Shown: positions 13,686-25,210 of the stretch, piece after piece
Numbering within the stretch: position 1 is the first letter of the stretch
Layout: each line of letters starts with the position of its first letter
DNA from: Gavia stellata
Taxonomy: Eukaryota > Chordata > Aves > Gaviiformes > Gaviidae
DNA: 64,000 nucleotides
Direction of reading: 5' to 3'
NCBI RefSeq assembly: GCF_030936135.1
Contig: NC_082618.1
Span: 8,219,034-8,283,033, forward strand
Position numbers and translations under genes: made by a program
Notes under the pieces: generated by a model
The model's input: the letters and a program-made list of their open reading frames with translations, nothing else
What the model was told of the DNA's origin: nothing
Databases searched by the model: none

Positions 13686-13833
13686 TTAACCTTGTAGTCT
13701 CCCCTTCATCATCTTCTTGTAGTCCTCTAGCAGTGCCAGCAGGCGTTCTGCATTGCCCTCTGAAGTGGTGTGCTTGCATACAGCCGAGGGGGAAGACTTG
13801 CTAATTCTCCTGAAGGTCTTTAATAACGTGGGC
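13686..13833 (-). CDS. Hypothetical terminal exon of an unrecognised minus-strand gene
   Basis: Read on the minus strand, 49 codons ending in TAA give a basic, helix-like tail (LLKTFRRISKSS near the start, ERLLALLEDYKKMMKGRLQG at the end). The acceptor could be tatag at 13834, or a better pyrimidine-rich cattcacag giving a start at 13852. A minus-strand AATAAA (13635-13640) lies about 45 nt after the stop, as expected of a short 3' end. With the 13833 start, the phase fits a candidate exon at 15706-15827. I recognise no family. The stretch also lies inside the possible GOSR1 3' region, so it may be chance. Confidence 0.22.
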
Positions 13834-15548
13834 CTATAGTTCGGGCAATGGACTGTGAATGAAAACGGTGGATTGTAGTGTTTAATCTCAAACCCCAAAA
13901 TATAGGTTTGTATGTCTCCTGTTGCTAAATATGTTCTCTACGTTTTTCATTCTGTGTGGTTCCTCTTGCTCTAAGGACAAAAATGTGGTTAAAGAATTCT
14001 CGTTTCTGCAATTCCTGGCAAAGTTGCAGTTTCGTAACTTAACCAGATAGAATTGTGCTAAGAAGATTATTGCTAAGCCATTGAAATGAAGTGAGAAAAT
14101 CCGTAATATTTCTACAGGGCACATTTCCCACACACACACTTTTAAAATTTCTGCTTTATTCTTGCCAGTACACAAGCACCTACTTTAAAACTGTCCAACA
14201 ACCCCTTAGCTCGGCGTTAGAACATAAGGGATCGTACTGATAACTTTCAATGCCGTGCTTCCCATATACGCAAATATTTTTATCCTTGCTTTTTAGACAA
14301 TTTTTTTTACATGTTTATCTGATCTTCAAGCGCTGGTTGCTAGAGCAGAGGAATGGCATTCGGGCAACACCCAGTGTTGCGTGTTCAGTCAACAGCGAGT
14401 GTTTGTGTGGCCGTAGCCCAGACCACGGCTGTAACTTAAACCCCAGCCCTTCACGGAGTGTGCCTGAGCAGGGGTGGAGGCAGGGCTTTGCGCTCCTCTA
14501 CGTCTCTGGGACCAAGCAGTGTACTGCTGCTGGCAGTATGAGAGTTTGCCCTTCCAGGGAAGGCACAACACTTTTTATTAACCAATGTTGGTTTCAGGAG
14601 CTTTTGCATATTGAAGTGTGGTATAAATTCCTGCTAGATTCATTACGCTGAATTATCAACTCGAATTTTTCATTTGTAGTTTTAGAAGTCCTTTCTTTCG
14701 GACAGTCTTAAGATCACTGTGACAAGAAAGAGTCAGTTCCTCGCTGGATGTTGAAAATGAAAGAGCAAATGTAGATTTTGAGGTGATGTGAAAGTTTCAG
14801 GTAAATTTTCAACAGCTTGTCCTCCAGGGCTGCGTCCTCTGAGGAGCTGTGCTCCTGAAGCTCCCCCAAAACTGCTACCCAGGGAGCAAAGCCTGGTCCA
14901 CCACTTCTGATTGTGTAACTCATTTAGTCGGGACTGTTTTAACTCTGTAAACCTAACAGCTTGTTTCCCAAGATCACTTGATGCATAACCTTTTCCTATT
15001 TTTACTTTTTTTTTTTTCCCCAAAGCTTTCATTTGAAACGGGAAGGAGAGGTAACAGCTGTGTCACTTCTGAAGGAGGAAATAATTCCGAAACTCCTTAT
15101 AACAGTATCGGATTATGAAATCCTTCAGAGCAATGGTGCTGTTGAGCAGTGTGCAGTAGAGAGACTGCAGTGAAAGACATATTGAGGCAAAACTGAGCCA
15201 TATTCTAGGTGACATCTGCAAGTCCTCTTGGTGCCCTGTATCTCTCCTGTCAGCTGGATAGTTGAAACCAGTGTGATGCTTTCAGTTCTGAATACATAAG
15301 CGGTTCTTGGTCTGTCTACTACTGAGTGAGGAAAGCAGTTTAAATAAACACTCGACAAAAAATAAAACCCTTTCTCACAAAATATCCCAGTCCAGACCCT
15401 TGTAAATGAGTTTCTGATTGCACTTACTGATTTTTTGTGTTTCACATAGCTTCTTGAAACTTACTTTATTGTAACTGTAATTATTTTTGTTTTCACCTAT
15501 TGTGCATTCTCCGTATGTATTAAAAAAAGCTTTGATATGTAATTTAAT

Positions 15549-15554
15549 AATAAA
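15549..15554 (+). terminator. Candidate distal polyadenylation signal of GOSR1
   Basis: AATAAA is preceded by several TGTA motifs and followed after about 20 nt by ggtgcttggttcttt, a good downstream element. The AT-rich character drops soon after, which fits a transcript end here. Confidence 0.5.
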
Positions 15555-15705
15555 TTAGAATTCTAAGCAAGGTGCTTGGTTCTTTCCCCATGACAATATT
15601 TGCCCACCTAAACTTCAGGGAGGATGCAGAGAAGATTCAGCTCTCCAGTTTGGGATTGTCACTGAACACACGAATTAATTTCTTCTCCATTTTTTTACCA
15701 AATAC

Positions 15706-15827
15706 CTCATGTGATGGAGCATTTCCTGACCCAAAGTGCTCGGTTTGGCGGGATGTGATCCTCCTGCCTGCGTGTGCGTCCGCATTGGAAGGGTCTGAAC
15801 ATAGTCATGACTTTCTTTCTTGCTGTT
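15706..15827 (-). CDS. Hypothetical internal exon, minus strand
   Basis: A 122-nt open segment on the minus strand lies between a pyrimidine-rich acceptor (ccatctgtcaaag) and donor GAG|GTATTT. The frame begins NSKKESHDYVQTLP and ends LGQEMLHHM plus two bases. It starts in phase 0, matching the end of the candidate exon at 20048-20130, and ends in phase 2, matching the start at 13833. There is no recognised homology. The AAG acceptor is weak. Confidence 0.18.
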
Positions 15828-18418
15828 CTTTGACAGATGGAACAAGGATGGTTTTCTTTGCAGGTAAGCTTTGAAAAGTTTTCTATGTATCCATAGTATA
15901 AAACATTTAATTCCCAAATGCACACCAAAACTGATGTTGATCTGAAGAATCTTCTCAGCAATAAGGTACGTCCCCCCCTTTTTAATACGATTCTCGGTAG
16001 TTTGGTACCTTTCTTTCTCCTTCCCTTCTGCAATCACAACACAAACACCAAAAATAAGCTGATGCTTTGAACATGGTACGAGCAATCGTAAAAACTCTCT
16101 GTGAAGTTCTGTCGTACCCTGTAGCTCTCTAGCCATGCTGCGATCTGGACCACCTCCATCCTCAGGTGTTCAAACCAGGCAGTGTCGTGCCTGAAGGACC
16201 CATCTGCATCTGGTGGTTTTGCAATTGGTGCTAAATCTTTCAATGCCGCTCAGATTTATTTTCCCAAACAAGAAAATGTGCCTGGCAGTGCGATACCTGT
16301 CTATTTGCATAAGACACAGAATGAAGAGGGGTGGCTTTCTTCATTTCAGAGCTGTCGTGCTGTGCCTGTAACGCTGCTTTCAAGTAGAGATAGATTTCTG
16401 TATCCTTAATGTGCCTACTAAATCTTGAGGACTGACCATATGCGTTCTCAAGGGAAGGCTTTGACTGTATGTTTCGAGTTAGAGAGGAAACTTCAAAAAC
16501 TGTTTCGAAAATGGAAAGGCAATTCTGGCTTCAGATAGTGGGAAGTGCAGTTAGTTTTTCCAGTTTGTGGCACTGGTAATAAGTGGTGCATAAAATTCCA
16601 TCTTTGTTTGGATTAGAAAATTAATTATTAATGGCGCTGAATCCTTTTTTCCAGCTCCCTGTACAGTCAATAATTTATAGTGGCACAGGCGTAAGATACA
16701 TATTTTTAACCATCCGCCTCCCAGAATACTGTTGTTCATATTGAAAGCTGCTGTCCTTCCTGACAAGCTCGGGCGCAGTGGGTGTTCGTGCATTATGGAT
16801 GAGCCGCGCTCTGCTCCTTCAGTCCTGGTGCAATTCCACGAGCAGATTTCCTGCTGAAAGGGAGCTGAGCACTCCATTAGAAATTCATAGGGAAAGGCAG
16901 GCGTGTCTTTGTTTTCTCCGTTTCACTGAACGTGGGAGATGTACTGCTGTGTGGCCTTGATTTTTTTGAATGTTTTAATAGAAAATCTCAATGTTTGCAG
17001 TAGGTGTTTACATTTTCTGAATGCCAGGTCTTTATCCATAACAGGGCTCTTCAGGTACAAAAGCTCTGCTGCCCTGATTGTGCCTCGGCGTCTGGGATGT
17101 GCTCATTAAACGCTCGGAGCCTGCGGTTGCCTTCATCTTCCCCCTTCTTTGCAAGCTCTTTGAGACCGTTGCAAGCGTGTGTGCTGCTGCTCGTCCCTTG
17201 CTTAATCCTTCCCTGTCGTTGCAGCCCTCCTTGCTCTTTGTTCTTAATGGGACCCTGAGGCTTTGCTAACCCAGTTTTGATAGCGCTGCTAGTAAAGCAG
17301 AAGTCTGGCTGTAATCACGGTCCCTCTGCCTTTGAAACCATTTACAGTGTTCTCATTGTGGGTTATTTTCTGGTTGTCTTTTGACTTTCACACCCTGTGA
17401 ATCCTCTGTCAGTCTGTGGTGTGATTTTTGAGAGGTCTTCTGCGATCGTGTCCGTTTAGGTCTTGCATCTTGTGTTGCTTTCCCTTTCTTTGCTCGCTGC
17501 ACTGCCTGGCAGATTCTCCTCCCTTTCTTCCTGGGTGCTTGGCTTCCATTAGACATTTCGAACACCTGAATTTTCATTTCTTTTAAAAATCTATCCTTCC
17601 TTTGAAGTCCAGAAAGGCTGTCCCAGAGCAACTTGAAGCTTATCGATCAAAACCATGCCTAGAGCTGTAGCTGAAAATTCACTGATAACCGCTTTGGTGC
17701 AGGAGCGCAGCGTGCTCTTCCACAAACACTGCAAACCTCTCGGCTTTAGTCCCTTCAGATGTTGCTTTGCTTCTTTTCTTATCTTCCTTGCCCATACCCA
17801 TCCGTCTGATGCAAGGTTCTTGGAAGTGGGGACAATATTATTCACCTTTTGTCTTTCTAAAGGGGCACTGAAAAGAACTAGAAGCTCCTCGCTGCAGATT
17901 GCAAAATCCCGTTTTGCTGCTTTGCTATATAGTGGAAACTTAAGACGTTTGCTGGTAGATGCGCCTGGGTATGTCATCTGCTGCAGATCCATCTGACTTC
18001 AGACCTGTGCTGAGCTGGCTTCTTTCAGGGTGAAATGCTGCTGAAATGTCAGCTTTCTTAAGGAAACCTTTTCTTAAAACTCTGCAGGGTGCTCAGGAAT
18101 ATTGCAGATGTAAAAAGAAACCCGGAGTCCCTGTGAAAGTGCCGATCAGGTGTCCCTGGCAGGTCCAGCTATGAACACAAGCCATCGTTTATTACATTAG
18201 AGTCACTGGACCGTGCAAGGACCTTGTCAGCGCTGGAGGGTACCTGTGTCATGGTGCCGAACAAGCGGGAGAGCCCCGAGTGTCCCCCGCCACGCAGCGT
18301 AGCGGGGAGGCTGAGCCGACGCTCGGACTTGGTCAGCCTGTCCCCTCGGCGCAAGGGAAACACCCCAGCAGGGAAGCCGAGTGCGGAAGGGGACATACGT
18401 GGCTATTTCCCTGCTGTG

Positions 18419-18539
18419 CTATAAATGGAGTTCCCTCTAGGTCAGGCATGTATCAGCAGTGCTAAATTTACTTTAAAATATTACTGAGGTGGGGAGGTTT
18501 GTGAGTCAGGTCTATAAAAGCATGCACTGCTTATGCAAA
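18419..18539 (+). promoter_or_regulatory. Promoter-like cluster: CArG-like, AP-1, TATA and octamer-like words
   Basis: CTATAAATGG (18419-18428, one base off a CArG box), a consensus AP-1 site TGAGTCA (18502-18508), TATAAAAG (18513-18520) and ATGCAAAG (octamer-like) follow one another on the plus strand. No downstream ORF starting with ATG is convincing, so any transcript would be non-coding. Short motifs alone are weak evidence. Confidence 0.25.
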
Positions 18540-20047
18540 GAGCTATAGCTTAGAAAGAGGCAGAAGGCGGGCGGGTGCCTGCAGCAGAGACCATTCCTGG
18601 TGTGTCTGCCCTCTCGCAACAAATAGGTCTTTGCATTCGGGTACCAACTGCGCCTTCAGGTTGTGTCTGTGCCTTACAGCAGGACTGAGGGATCTGCTGG
18701 CCAGCTCTTCCCGAGATTCCATACGTTTCAGGAAATGTAAATAATTTTCAAGCCTATGCTCTGGCTTAGATGAAGTTTCGGGTTTTTTTTTTAAAAAAAA
18801 AACAACAAACATTTGGGGGATGATCAGTTCTTGCAATAATTCAGGGATGCTTCAGCTCGAGTTGTGCCGCAGTGCCTCTGGGAGGGGAAAGGAGGAGGGA
18901 TGCTGCTGTGGGGATTTTGGTATTCGGATCTTTACCGTTTGTTCAGGTACAATGTCTCCGTTTGGCCTTTGAACATCTGAGGCTCTTGGAGGCAGCTGTG
19001 TCTTTGCTAGCAGAGCATCGCTGTGCGCTTTGCCACGTCAGTCAGGCAGACGTTGGCCGTCCTGCACCACCACCAGCCTCCTGGGGTCTGACCACAGACA
19101 CGGCTGCATCCCAGGGGAATGAACTTCTGCGCTTCCTCAGAAAAAGATGTTTCTTAACTCAGCAGCCGAGTCCCTTCTGCAAGCGTGGTGCCACTAATGC
19201 CCTTCGGAGGCGAGTGCTGGGCTGGCCATGCTCTGGGAGCTCCGGGCAGGGGAGGCTGAGACAAGCCGTCGCCTGGGCAGGGGAAGAACAGCCTATTCCA
19301 CAGCTGCTAACTCATTTTTTTGGAGACTTCAGCTTATAGCTGCTGTATGTTTTGCAATCAAAAAATAAGGTAAAAATAGAGCATTGCTTTAGTCCTAGTA
19401 TCTTCAAAGCTCTAATCAACATTCCTTTAATTTTATTACAGTCTGCTGTGTGCCCGGGCCAGCTCTTTCAGCCCGGTAATGAATTACAGTGCGGTGGGTG
19501 AGGTGCTGTTTTGTTTTTCTGCCCAACTGGAATTGATGAAGTGATCAGTTTGCATCGATCCTCGCTGCGAGGGAGTATAAAATACGGGGTTTATGAAATT
19601 GGACCCGAGACCAAATAATTGGAAGAAAATGCTTTAGAATCTGCAGCCTATAATTAAACATTTCCAAGAGGCAGCGAGATACAGCGAGCTCAGCAGAAGG
19701 AGGCATTTCGCTGGGAAGACTTCCCGTCTTTGCTTTGTTTCAAGCTGTGTGCTATTAACGCAAACAACTTCGCAAGCTTCAGAAGTGTTCGGCAGCTCTT
19801 GAGCGAGAACAGCATCCAACGCTACAGCTAAGCTGGAAACGATGAGGGCCATCACTCGTCTTTTTTTTTTTTAGCACGTAAACTAGGTAGCTTAGCTCAC
19901 GGAGAAATCCCCATTACTCTATTTTAGGTATTCTAGAGATTGCAGGATGGGAGTTTTCATCTTCTGAAGTATCCAGCAGTACCCACCATAAAGGAAAAGT
20001 CCTAATTTAGAGCAGTGCCCTGATCTGCCGGTGCAATTCGTACCCAC

Positions 20048-20130
20048 CTGTGCAAGCCAGGCTCTCGTTTTTCCCGTTGTATAGATTCTAACCACTGGTC
20101 CTTCTACAAAGTTTGTCAAGTATGTCTTGT
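20048..20130 (-). CDS. Hypothetical internal exon, minus strand
   Basis: An 83-nt segment on the minus strand has a strong acceptor (cctttttttcatcag) and a strong donor (CAG|GTGGGT). Only one of the three frames is open; it reads KTYLTNFVEGPVVRIYTTGK and ends RAWLAQ. It ends in phase 0. I do not recognise the protein. The splice sites are the best of the three minus-strand pieces, but decoys of this quality occur in vertebrate introns. Confidence 0.25.
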
Positions 20131-21822
20131 CTGATGAAAAAAAGGAGTTTGAGACGTGATAGAAGCGTCTACCTCGTGCCACGTAGGATCAGCTAGACTC
20201 CTGATTAAATGTCTCGCTGTGTGGATGTGGGAGCCAGGGCCGTGTCGCTCTGACTGCGTTTGCAGCGGAACGGTGACAGCTTTGAACTGGAGGCAACGTG
20301 CGGAGTCATGCTGCAGAAGAGTCTGCGTTTAGAAGGGGGAAGGCTGGTTCTGGGTAGGAAAATAGGAAGATGGAGGCTTTCAGCACCCTAACAAAGTCAA
20401 ATTCGGTTTTTCTCTGCTTTTTTACTGGAGCCTACCAGGAGTGTGTTTGGTGAACTACTTCAAATTTTGAAGATGTCCACCATACATCCTAATTTCACCT
20501 TTTTTTTCTCTCTACAGCTAATAACCTGTTCTGTGAGTAGGGAGAAGTTTGGGGTGCAATCTATTCTTTTTTTTGGCCCAGCGTTGGGCTACAAGCCCCT
20601 TGTGTCTCTGCGGAGCAGCATGAGCTGTACCAGAGCCAGGCGTGTTCGTGCGCTGCTCATCACGAGGTCCTGCTGCTGCAGTTCTGCAGCCCTGAGCTCT
20701 GCCGGTGCGATTGCGCGATACTGCTGCCTGCGTGGCTGCGGCGGCTGCAGCAGCGCAGGGCTCCGGCTCCGGCGCCTCACAATCGACTTGCCAAGAGGCT
20801 GTGCGTGGCTTTGAGGGTGCCCAGGGAAACTCTCAGCTGCACACGTGTTTCTTCAAGAGCAGCCAGTGTTAGGAATGAGAGAGAAAGTGGAAACATCTTC
20901 CCTGTGCTTTTAATTCATAGCTCCTGTCTGGAGCAAAGTCACAGAAAACAGTTGAGGAACTGGTGACCAAGTTTTTGTCCTTTGCTTGAACCCCAAAGCT
21001 CATGCAAATTCATTAGCGAAGACAAACATTAAGAGGTGAACAGAGAGCCTATAGTGCTTAGTAGTAACATATGCAACATGGAAATTGGATGTAAACCTCT
21101 TGCTGTTCCTTTGCGAATCTATTATACATGAGCCCATCAGAGCAGCGTATTAATAAAACAGGAGGCTAAAGCACTTGGCACTCCCGTCTTTTTAGCGAAA
21201 CAGCAGAGGTGAGGCTGTCGGCTTCCGTCTTTGAATTCTGGAACTTGCATCTGCCCAGCTGCTTCAGCGGCACGGTCAGGATGCTCCGAGGGGAATCTCT
21301 CCATGGTGTGGGGTTTTTATGTGAGTAAAATCCTCCTCCTCCAGGACAAACCCATTGTTCTTTCCTGCTCAGCCTTCTTGCCTGCTTAAAGCAACACACA
21401 AAGAAGGCCAAAGTTGGCTTAAAGCAACCTCAGACATCATGCGCTGAGGGGCAGATTGCATCTGTTCCTCGAAAGCTCTTCCCACCAGGACCGCTCCGTC
21501 CCGGTCTTTTGTTATGCGCGGGTACCACCAACCACAACCACAAGTCCCTTTGCTTTGCTGAACAGCGGGAAGTAAGTTACGCTGAATTTTCTAAACATCT
21601 ACGTTTTGTTTCTCCATCGGGACAAGCAAAGGTGGCTCTTTGGACCTCCCCCGGAATCCCACTCGCTGTGCCGAGGGCCCTTGTGCGACAGTAACGCCTC
21701 TTGCACTTCTGGGTGAGCAGAGGCGGCGAGGGGATGCTGCTGCTGAATAACGCGGGCTTCGTGCGAAGTCCAGCCTTAGTGCGAAATGGGCGTAGCTGTA
21801 GCGTGGTGTACATTCGGACCTG

Positions 21823-21862
21823 CGTGGCTGTGAGTAAGTATCCGTGGCTGTGAGTAAGTATC
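21823..21862. repeat. 2 x 20-bp tandem duplication with splice-donor-like words
   Basis: The unit cgtggctgtgagtaagtatc occurs twice in direct succession (21823-21842 and 21843-21862), followed by a partial third start. Each copy contains GTGAGTAAGT, resembling two overlapping donor sites on the plus strand. No exon is recognised beside it. Confidence 0.85.
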
Positions 21863-24800
21863 CGTGGCTATCTGTCTTAAAGATAGAGGTTTGAGGAGCC
21901 GATATCCCAGCCCTCGTATGTGAAACTAAACATCGAGAACACTGATTCAGGTAGTGTTATAAGGGGAGGGTATTTAGGAGTAAGAACCAGCAGGTCTAGT
22001 TAGAGTTGCAGTTTTCAAAGTAACGGGGAATGGGTGCACCAAAGAAATAGGCTTAATTTGTTAAGAAAGCCCTGGCAAGCTGCAGAGCCGGGTAGGGGAT
22101 GGGTGGTACAGTGTCAGCGAAGGGCTGCGGGATAACAGGACGGCTGAGCTCGTTGCTGCTGTGTTGGAGGCTGCAGAGCAGCTCTGTCTCACGGGGAGTT
22201 GTTGGGGCAGTGACGTACCAGTGCGGTGCTGCCTGAGCCATAGGAAACCTCAGGGACAGATCCGATACTGGGACAAGCTCCGGCTTATAGGGGCTGGGCT
22301 TTGTGTTGTGGGCAGTGGCAGATCTAGAAGAACTGATTACTGTTCCTTTGACCGTTTTCTGAGATGCACGTGAGGATAACAGATCTGTTTTTCATGAGTT
22401 CGCCAACATTTAATCTGAATCCTCTCTGGCTTTGAGTACCTGGAGGGTTTCCCTATTTATTTATTTTTTGCTGCCCAAAAAACCCTTCAGCTTACATCCT
22501 TAAGAAAGGAAAAGAGGTGTTTATCGTAACACTGCTTATAAAAATGACAGGTAGACCAAAGCTTTGCTGTGTCACGTCAGAGGCGAAGGGATTTGGGTTT
22601 GGACCACAGAGGTGGTCTTGAAGGGTCTGCTCATCCTGCTGCCCCACCAACATGGGCATAATCGTTTCCTAAACGTGACCACAACAAGTCAAACAGCTGA
22701 ACCTGTTTCATCGCAGCGTTTGCTGCTGAGTTATGACCCAGTGGGCTCCGTTGGGTGCGGGGAAGTGGAGCCCCGGACCTCCCGGGCTGCTCCGTAATGC
22801 CTCTGGCCATTTCGCTGGGGAGTGACTGGCCCCTGCCGTGGCCGGAATCTCATCGGGAATCTCATCGGCAGGACGCGCTCCAGGCAGGGCCATTAAGTAC
22901 GTTTGTTGCTGAATCACACTGCGGGCTGCCAACAATGCAGAGGATTTACATCTGTCTTTTTCCATAATAGACATGGATGAAAGTGGAAGTGCTGTGTCTG
23001 GTACCAGCTCCGGGGCCATAAAGCCTCATTTTTGATCCCTGCCTCCCGCCTGCATGCTTTGTGTGTGCTGCTTTGCTGGGAGAGGGAAGGAGTCGTCCGC
23101 GGGAAGCTGCGGGACTGTCTTACCTCCAGTAAGCCCTACCCTGAAGTCTGGACGGCTTGAGCATATTGCTACAGAGGAGAGAGCTGTGTAAGACAACTAA
23201 TTCATTTCAGACTTGGCAAGTCTTCTCTCCAGGCTGAGCTGGGTTGGAAGCTGCGTTGCTGTTCATTCCCGGAGGATGCCAGAGACGCGCAGCCAGAGGA
23301 GGCTGTTAGGATTCAGCTGAATGAGGTTGTTGCGCAACTAATCTTCAGTAGAGATCGGTAGCCTTGACTGACCACTGTGCCGTTACACAGAAATAACTCT
23401 GGTGGTGACCCAAGGTGTGTGTTGTACCCAGTCAACAGCTTTCCAGTCTGGTTGGGAAAACTCTTCCTGGGCAAAGACTAAAGCCACTGTTTTCGGCAAT
23501 GGCTGAATTTTCAAGCCTTGGCTTGAGAAACTTTAAAAAGGACTTGTTTACTGGGAACTGCTTGCATTTAGGCACTTTGAGTGCAGACCAAATATTGCTG
23601 TGCATTCTTGAAATCTATGGTTTTGATCAATAATTCTGGGTTTTGAGCAGTTTGGAACATGTTCTCTCGGACTTGGTTGTGCACCATACTATTGACCCGC
23701 AGTGGCAGGGCCAGCAATGAGAAGCAGTTCCCAGTGCCTACTCTCCATCCCATGTTTGTGTGCTGCAAGGAAGGAGGATTTCTCCTTCTTCCCGGGGCAG
23801 GCGTGCCCTGTGGCATGGCCGGCTGGAGACCTCCTGCAATAGCTGTGCTTCCCGAGGAGCTCAGTGCCGCTTGTTTCTGCAGCACAAGGCTGATCTGTCT
23901 GGACCTTTCTCTGCTCTGACTTGTGCTGGTTTCTTCTGCCTTTTGCTTATATGTATTATTTGCAACCCACCGCACCCAAAATACCCTCTGATCTACTTGC
24001 TCTTGGAGTGTGAAGCAATAGTTAAAGGGGTAGTTTGGAGGGTTTTTTTCTCCTTTAGACAGAAAAAACAAGTTCAGCTTTGACCATGCATGTTACATTT
24101 TAATTTTTTTCTCATGCCAAGAAATACAAAGAAAGTATATAAGATATACCATATCATCCTGCAGAAAAAGAAACATCTATCAGCAAAGAGAAGTGCCCAG
24201 CTGCAATTCCTGATGTGGTCATGCTGTGTGTGAAACACGGCTCTTCCAGTTTGCCTTCAAACCAGGAGGAGCCGGTGCATGGATGGTGGTGACGGCACTG
24301 GGGGGACAGACCCTGCACTTCCACCCAAAGGGTCGTCTCCTGGGCACCATCTAACAGGGGCACCTGCTCCGAAGGGGTATCAGGGTTGCCTTGGTGAATC
24401 CTGCACACATTCCCTTTCTGATGTTTCTTATCCTGGATGGGTATTTATAGGTTTGAATTTCGCTACCTACTGGTGTCAGCAAGTCCTTTACAAATATTCC
24501 CACTTCGAAAAAGCTGCTTTCCCCCACCACCCCCTTGGCTTGTGCCCAAGCATGGGAGTCTTCAGTCCAAGTCTAACTGTCTTTGCCAGAATTAAAGCAT
24601 GTATGCTGAAAGAAAATTGACCTTAAATCTGAAATTATTTCAGCCTGACTGTGCAGCCCTGGCTGTGGTTCTGTGATAAGTAACAAAGTGATAGGGCAAG
24701 GTTGGGGGTATCAGGAAAAAAGAAATAAATAAAGTCACGGGACGAGCCCAGTGGGTGCATTTCTGCAGCCTCTCCCTGGACTCGGACTGAATGGAAATGG

Positions 24801-25145
24801 AGTTTTAATTTTATCTAAAAGGCAAGATCTGCTCCCCTTGTCTACATGGAGAAGACTGTATTTGGAAGGTCAACTGCTGCAGTGGTACATGCTGGAGTCC
24901 GCAGCCAGCCTGCGTCAGAGCCTTAGAGGAGCAGGTTCCTCAATAACGCCTTTCAGCAAAGCCCAGCGACGGCATCTCATTGCCAACAAGACCTGTCCCG
25001 GCTCAAAGGAAAGGCAGAGGATGGGAGGGAAGAGCCTGTGAGTCTCGTGTATGGCTCTAGGGTAGAAATGCTGAGGGGAAAGCATGTTAAACTGGCAAAG
25101 ATGGGGAGAGAGGGGTGAACTGGAACAGAGTTAGGGGTTAGCAGG

Positions 25146-25210
25146 GTTAGGTTTACGGTTGGACTTGATGCTCTTAAAGGTCTTTTCCAACCTAAGTGTT
25201 TCTATGAAAT
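25146..25210 (+). mobile_element. CR1 LINE, 3' terminal fragment
   Basis: The stretch contains ggttggacttgatgctctta, then aaaggtcttttccaaccta and an end with ttctatga. These are the characteristic 3' untranslated words of CR1 non-LTR retrotransposons, the dominant interspersed repeat of birds. The copy is strongly 5' truncated (about 65 bp), with no reverse transcriptase. Some mismatches to the usual form indicate an old insertion. It is the main sequence clue that the genome is avian. Confidence 0.85.

Larger units (their letters stand above)
11453..15570 (+). other. GOSR1: Probable long GOSR1 3' untranslated region
   Basis: AT-rich sequence follows the GOSR1 stop for about 4 kb. AATAAA hexamers occur at 12091, 12699, 13103, 13367, 13484 and 15549. 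The last has several TGTA words upstream and a GT/T-rich stretch (ggtgcttggttcttt) about 20 nt downstream, the layout of a true cleavage site. The transcript end cannot be fixed without RNA data; the usual end could be the 12091 signal, with the rest intergenic. Confidence 0.45.

Noticed and set aside
17353-17992. Two overlapping minus-strand ORFs in different frames, Lys/Arg-rich
   Set aside because: They could suggest a frameshifted pseudogene, but no family is recognised, the frames are broken, and no poly-A tail or target-site duplication is visible.
18872-19339. A 155-codon plus-strand ORF downstream of the TATA-like cluster
   Set aside because: Its apparent start is GTG, not ATG. There is no recognised domain, so it was not called as a gene.
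23568-24071. A 167-codon minus-strand ORF
   Set aside because: No homology or splice context; an overlapping plus-strand ORF of similar quality exists.
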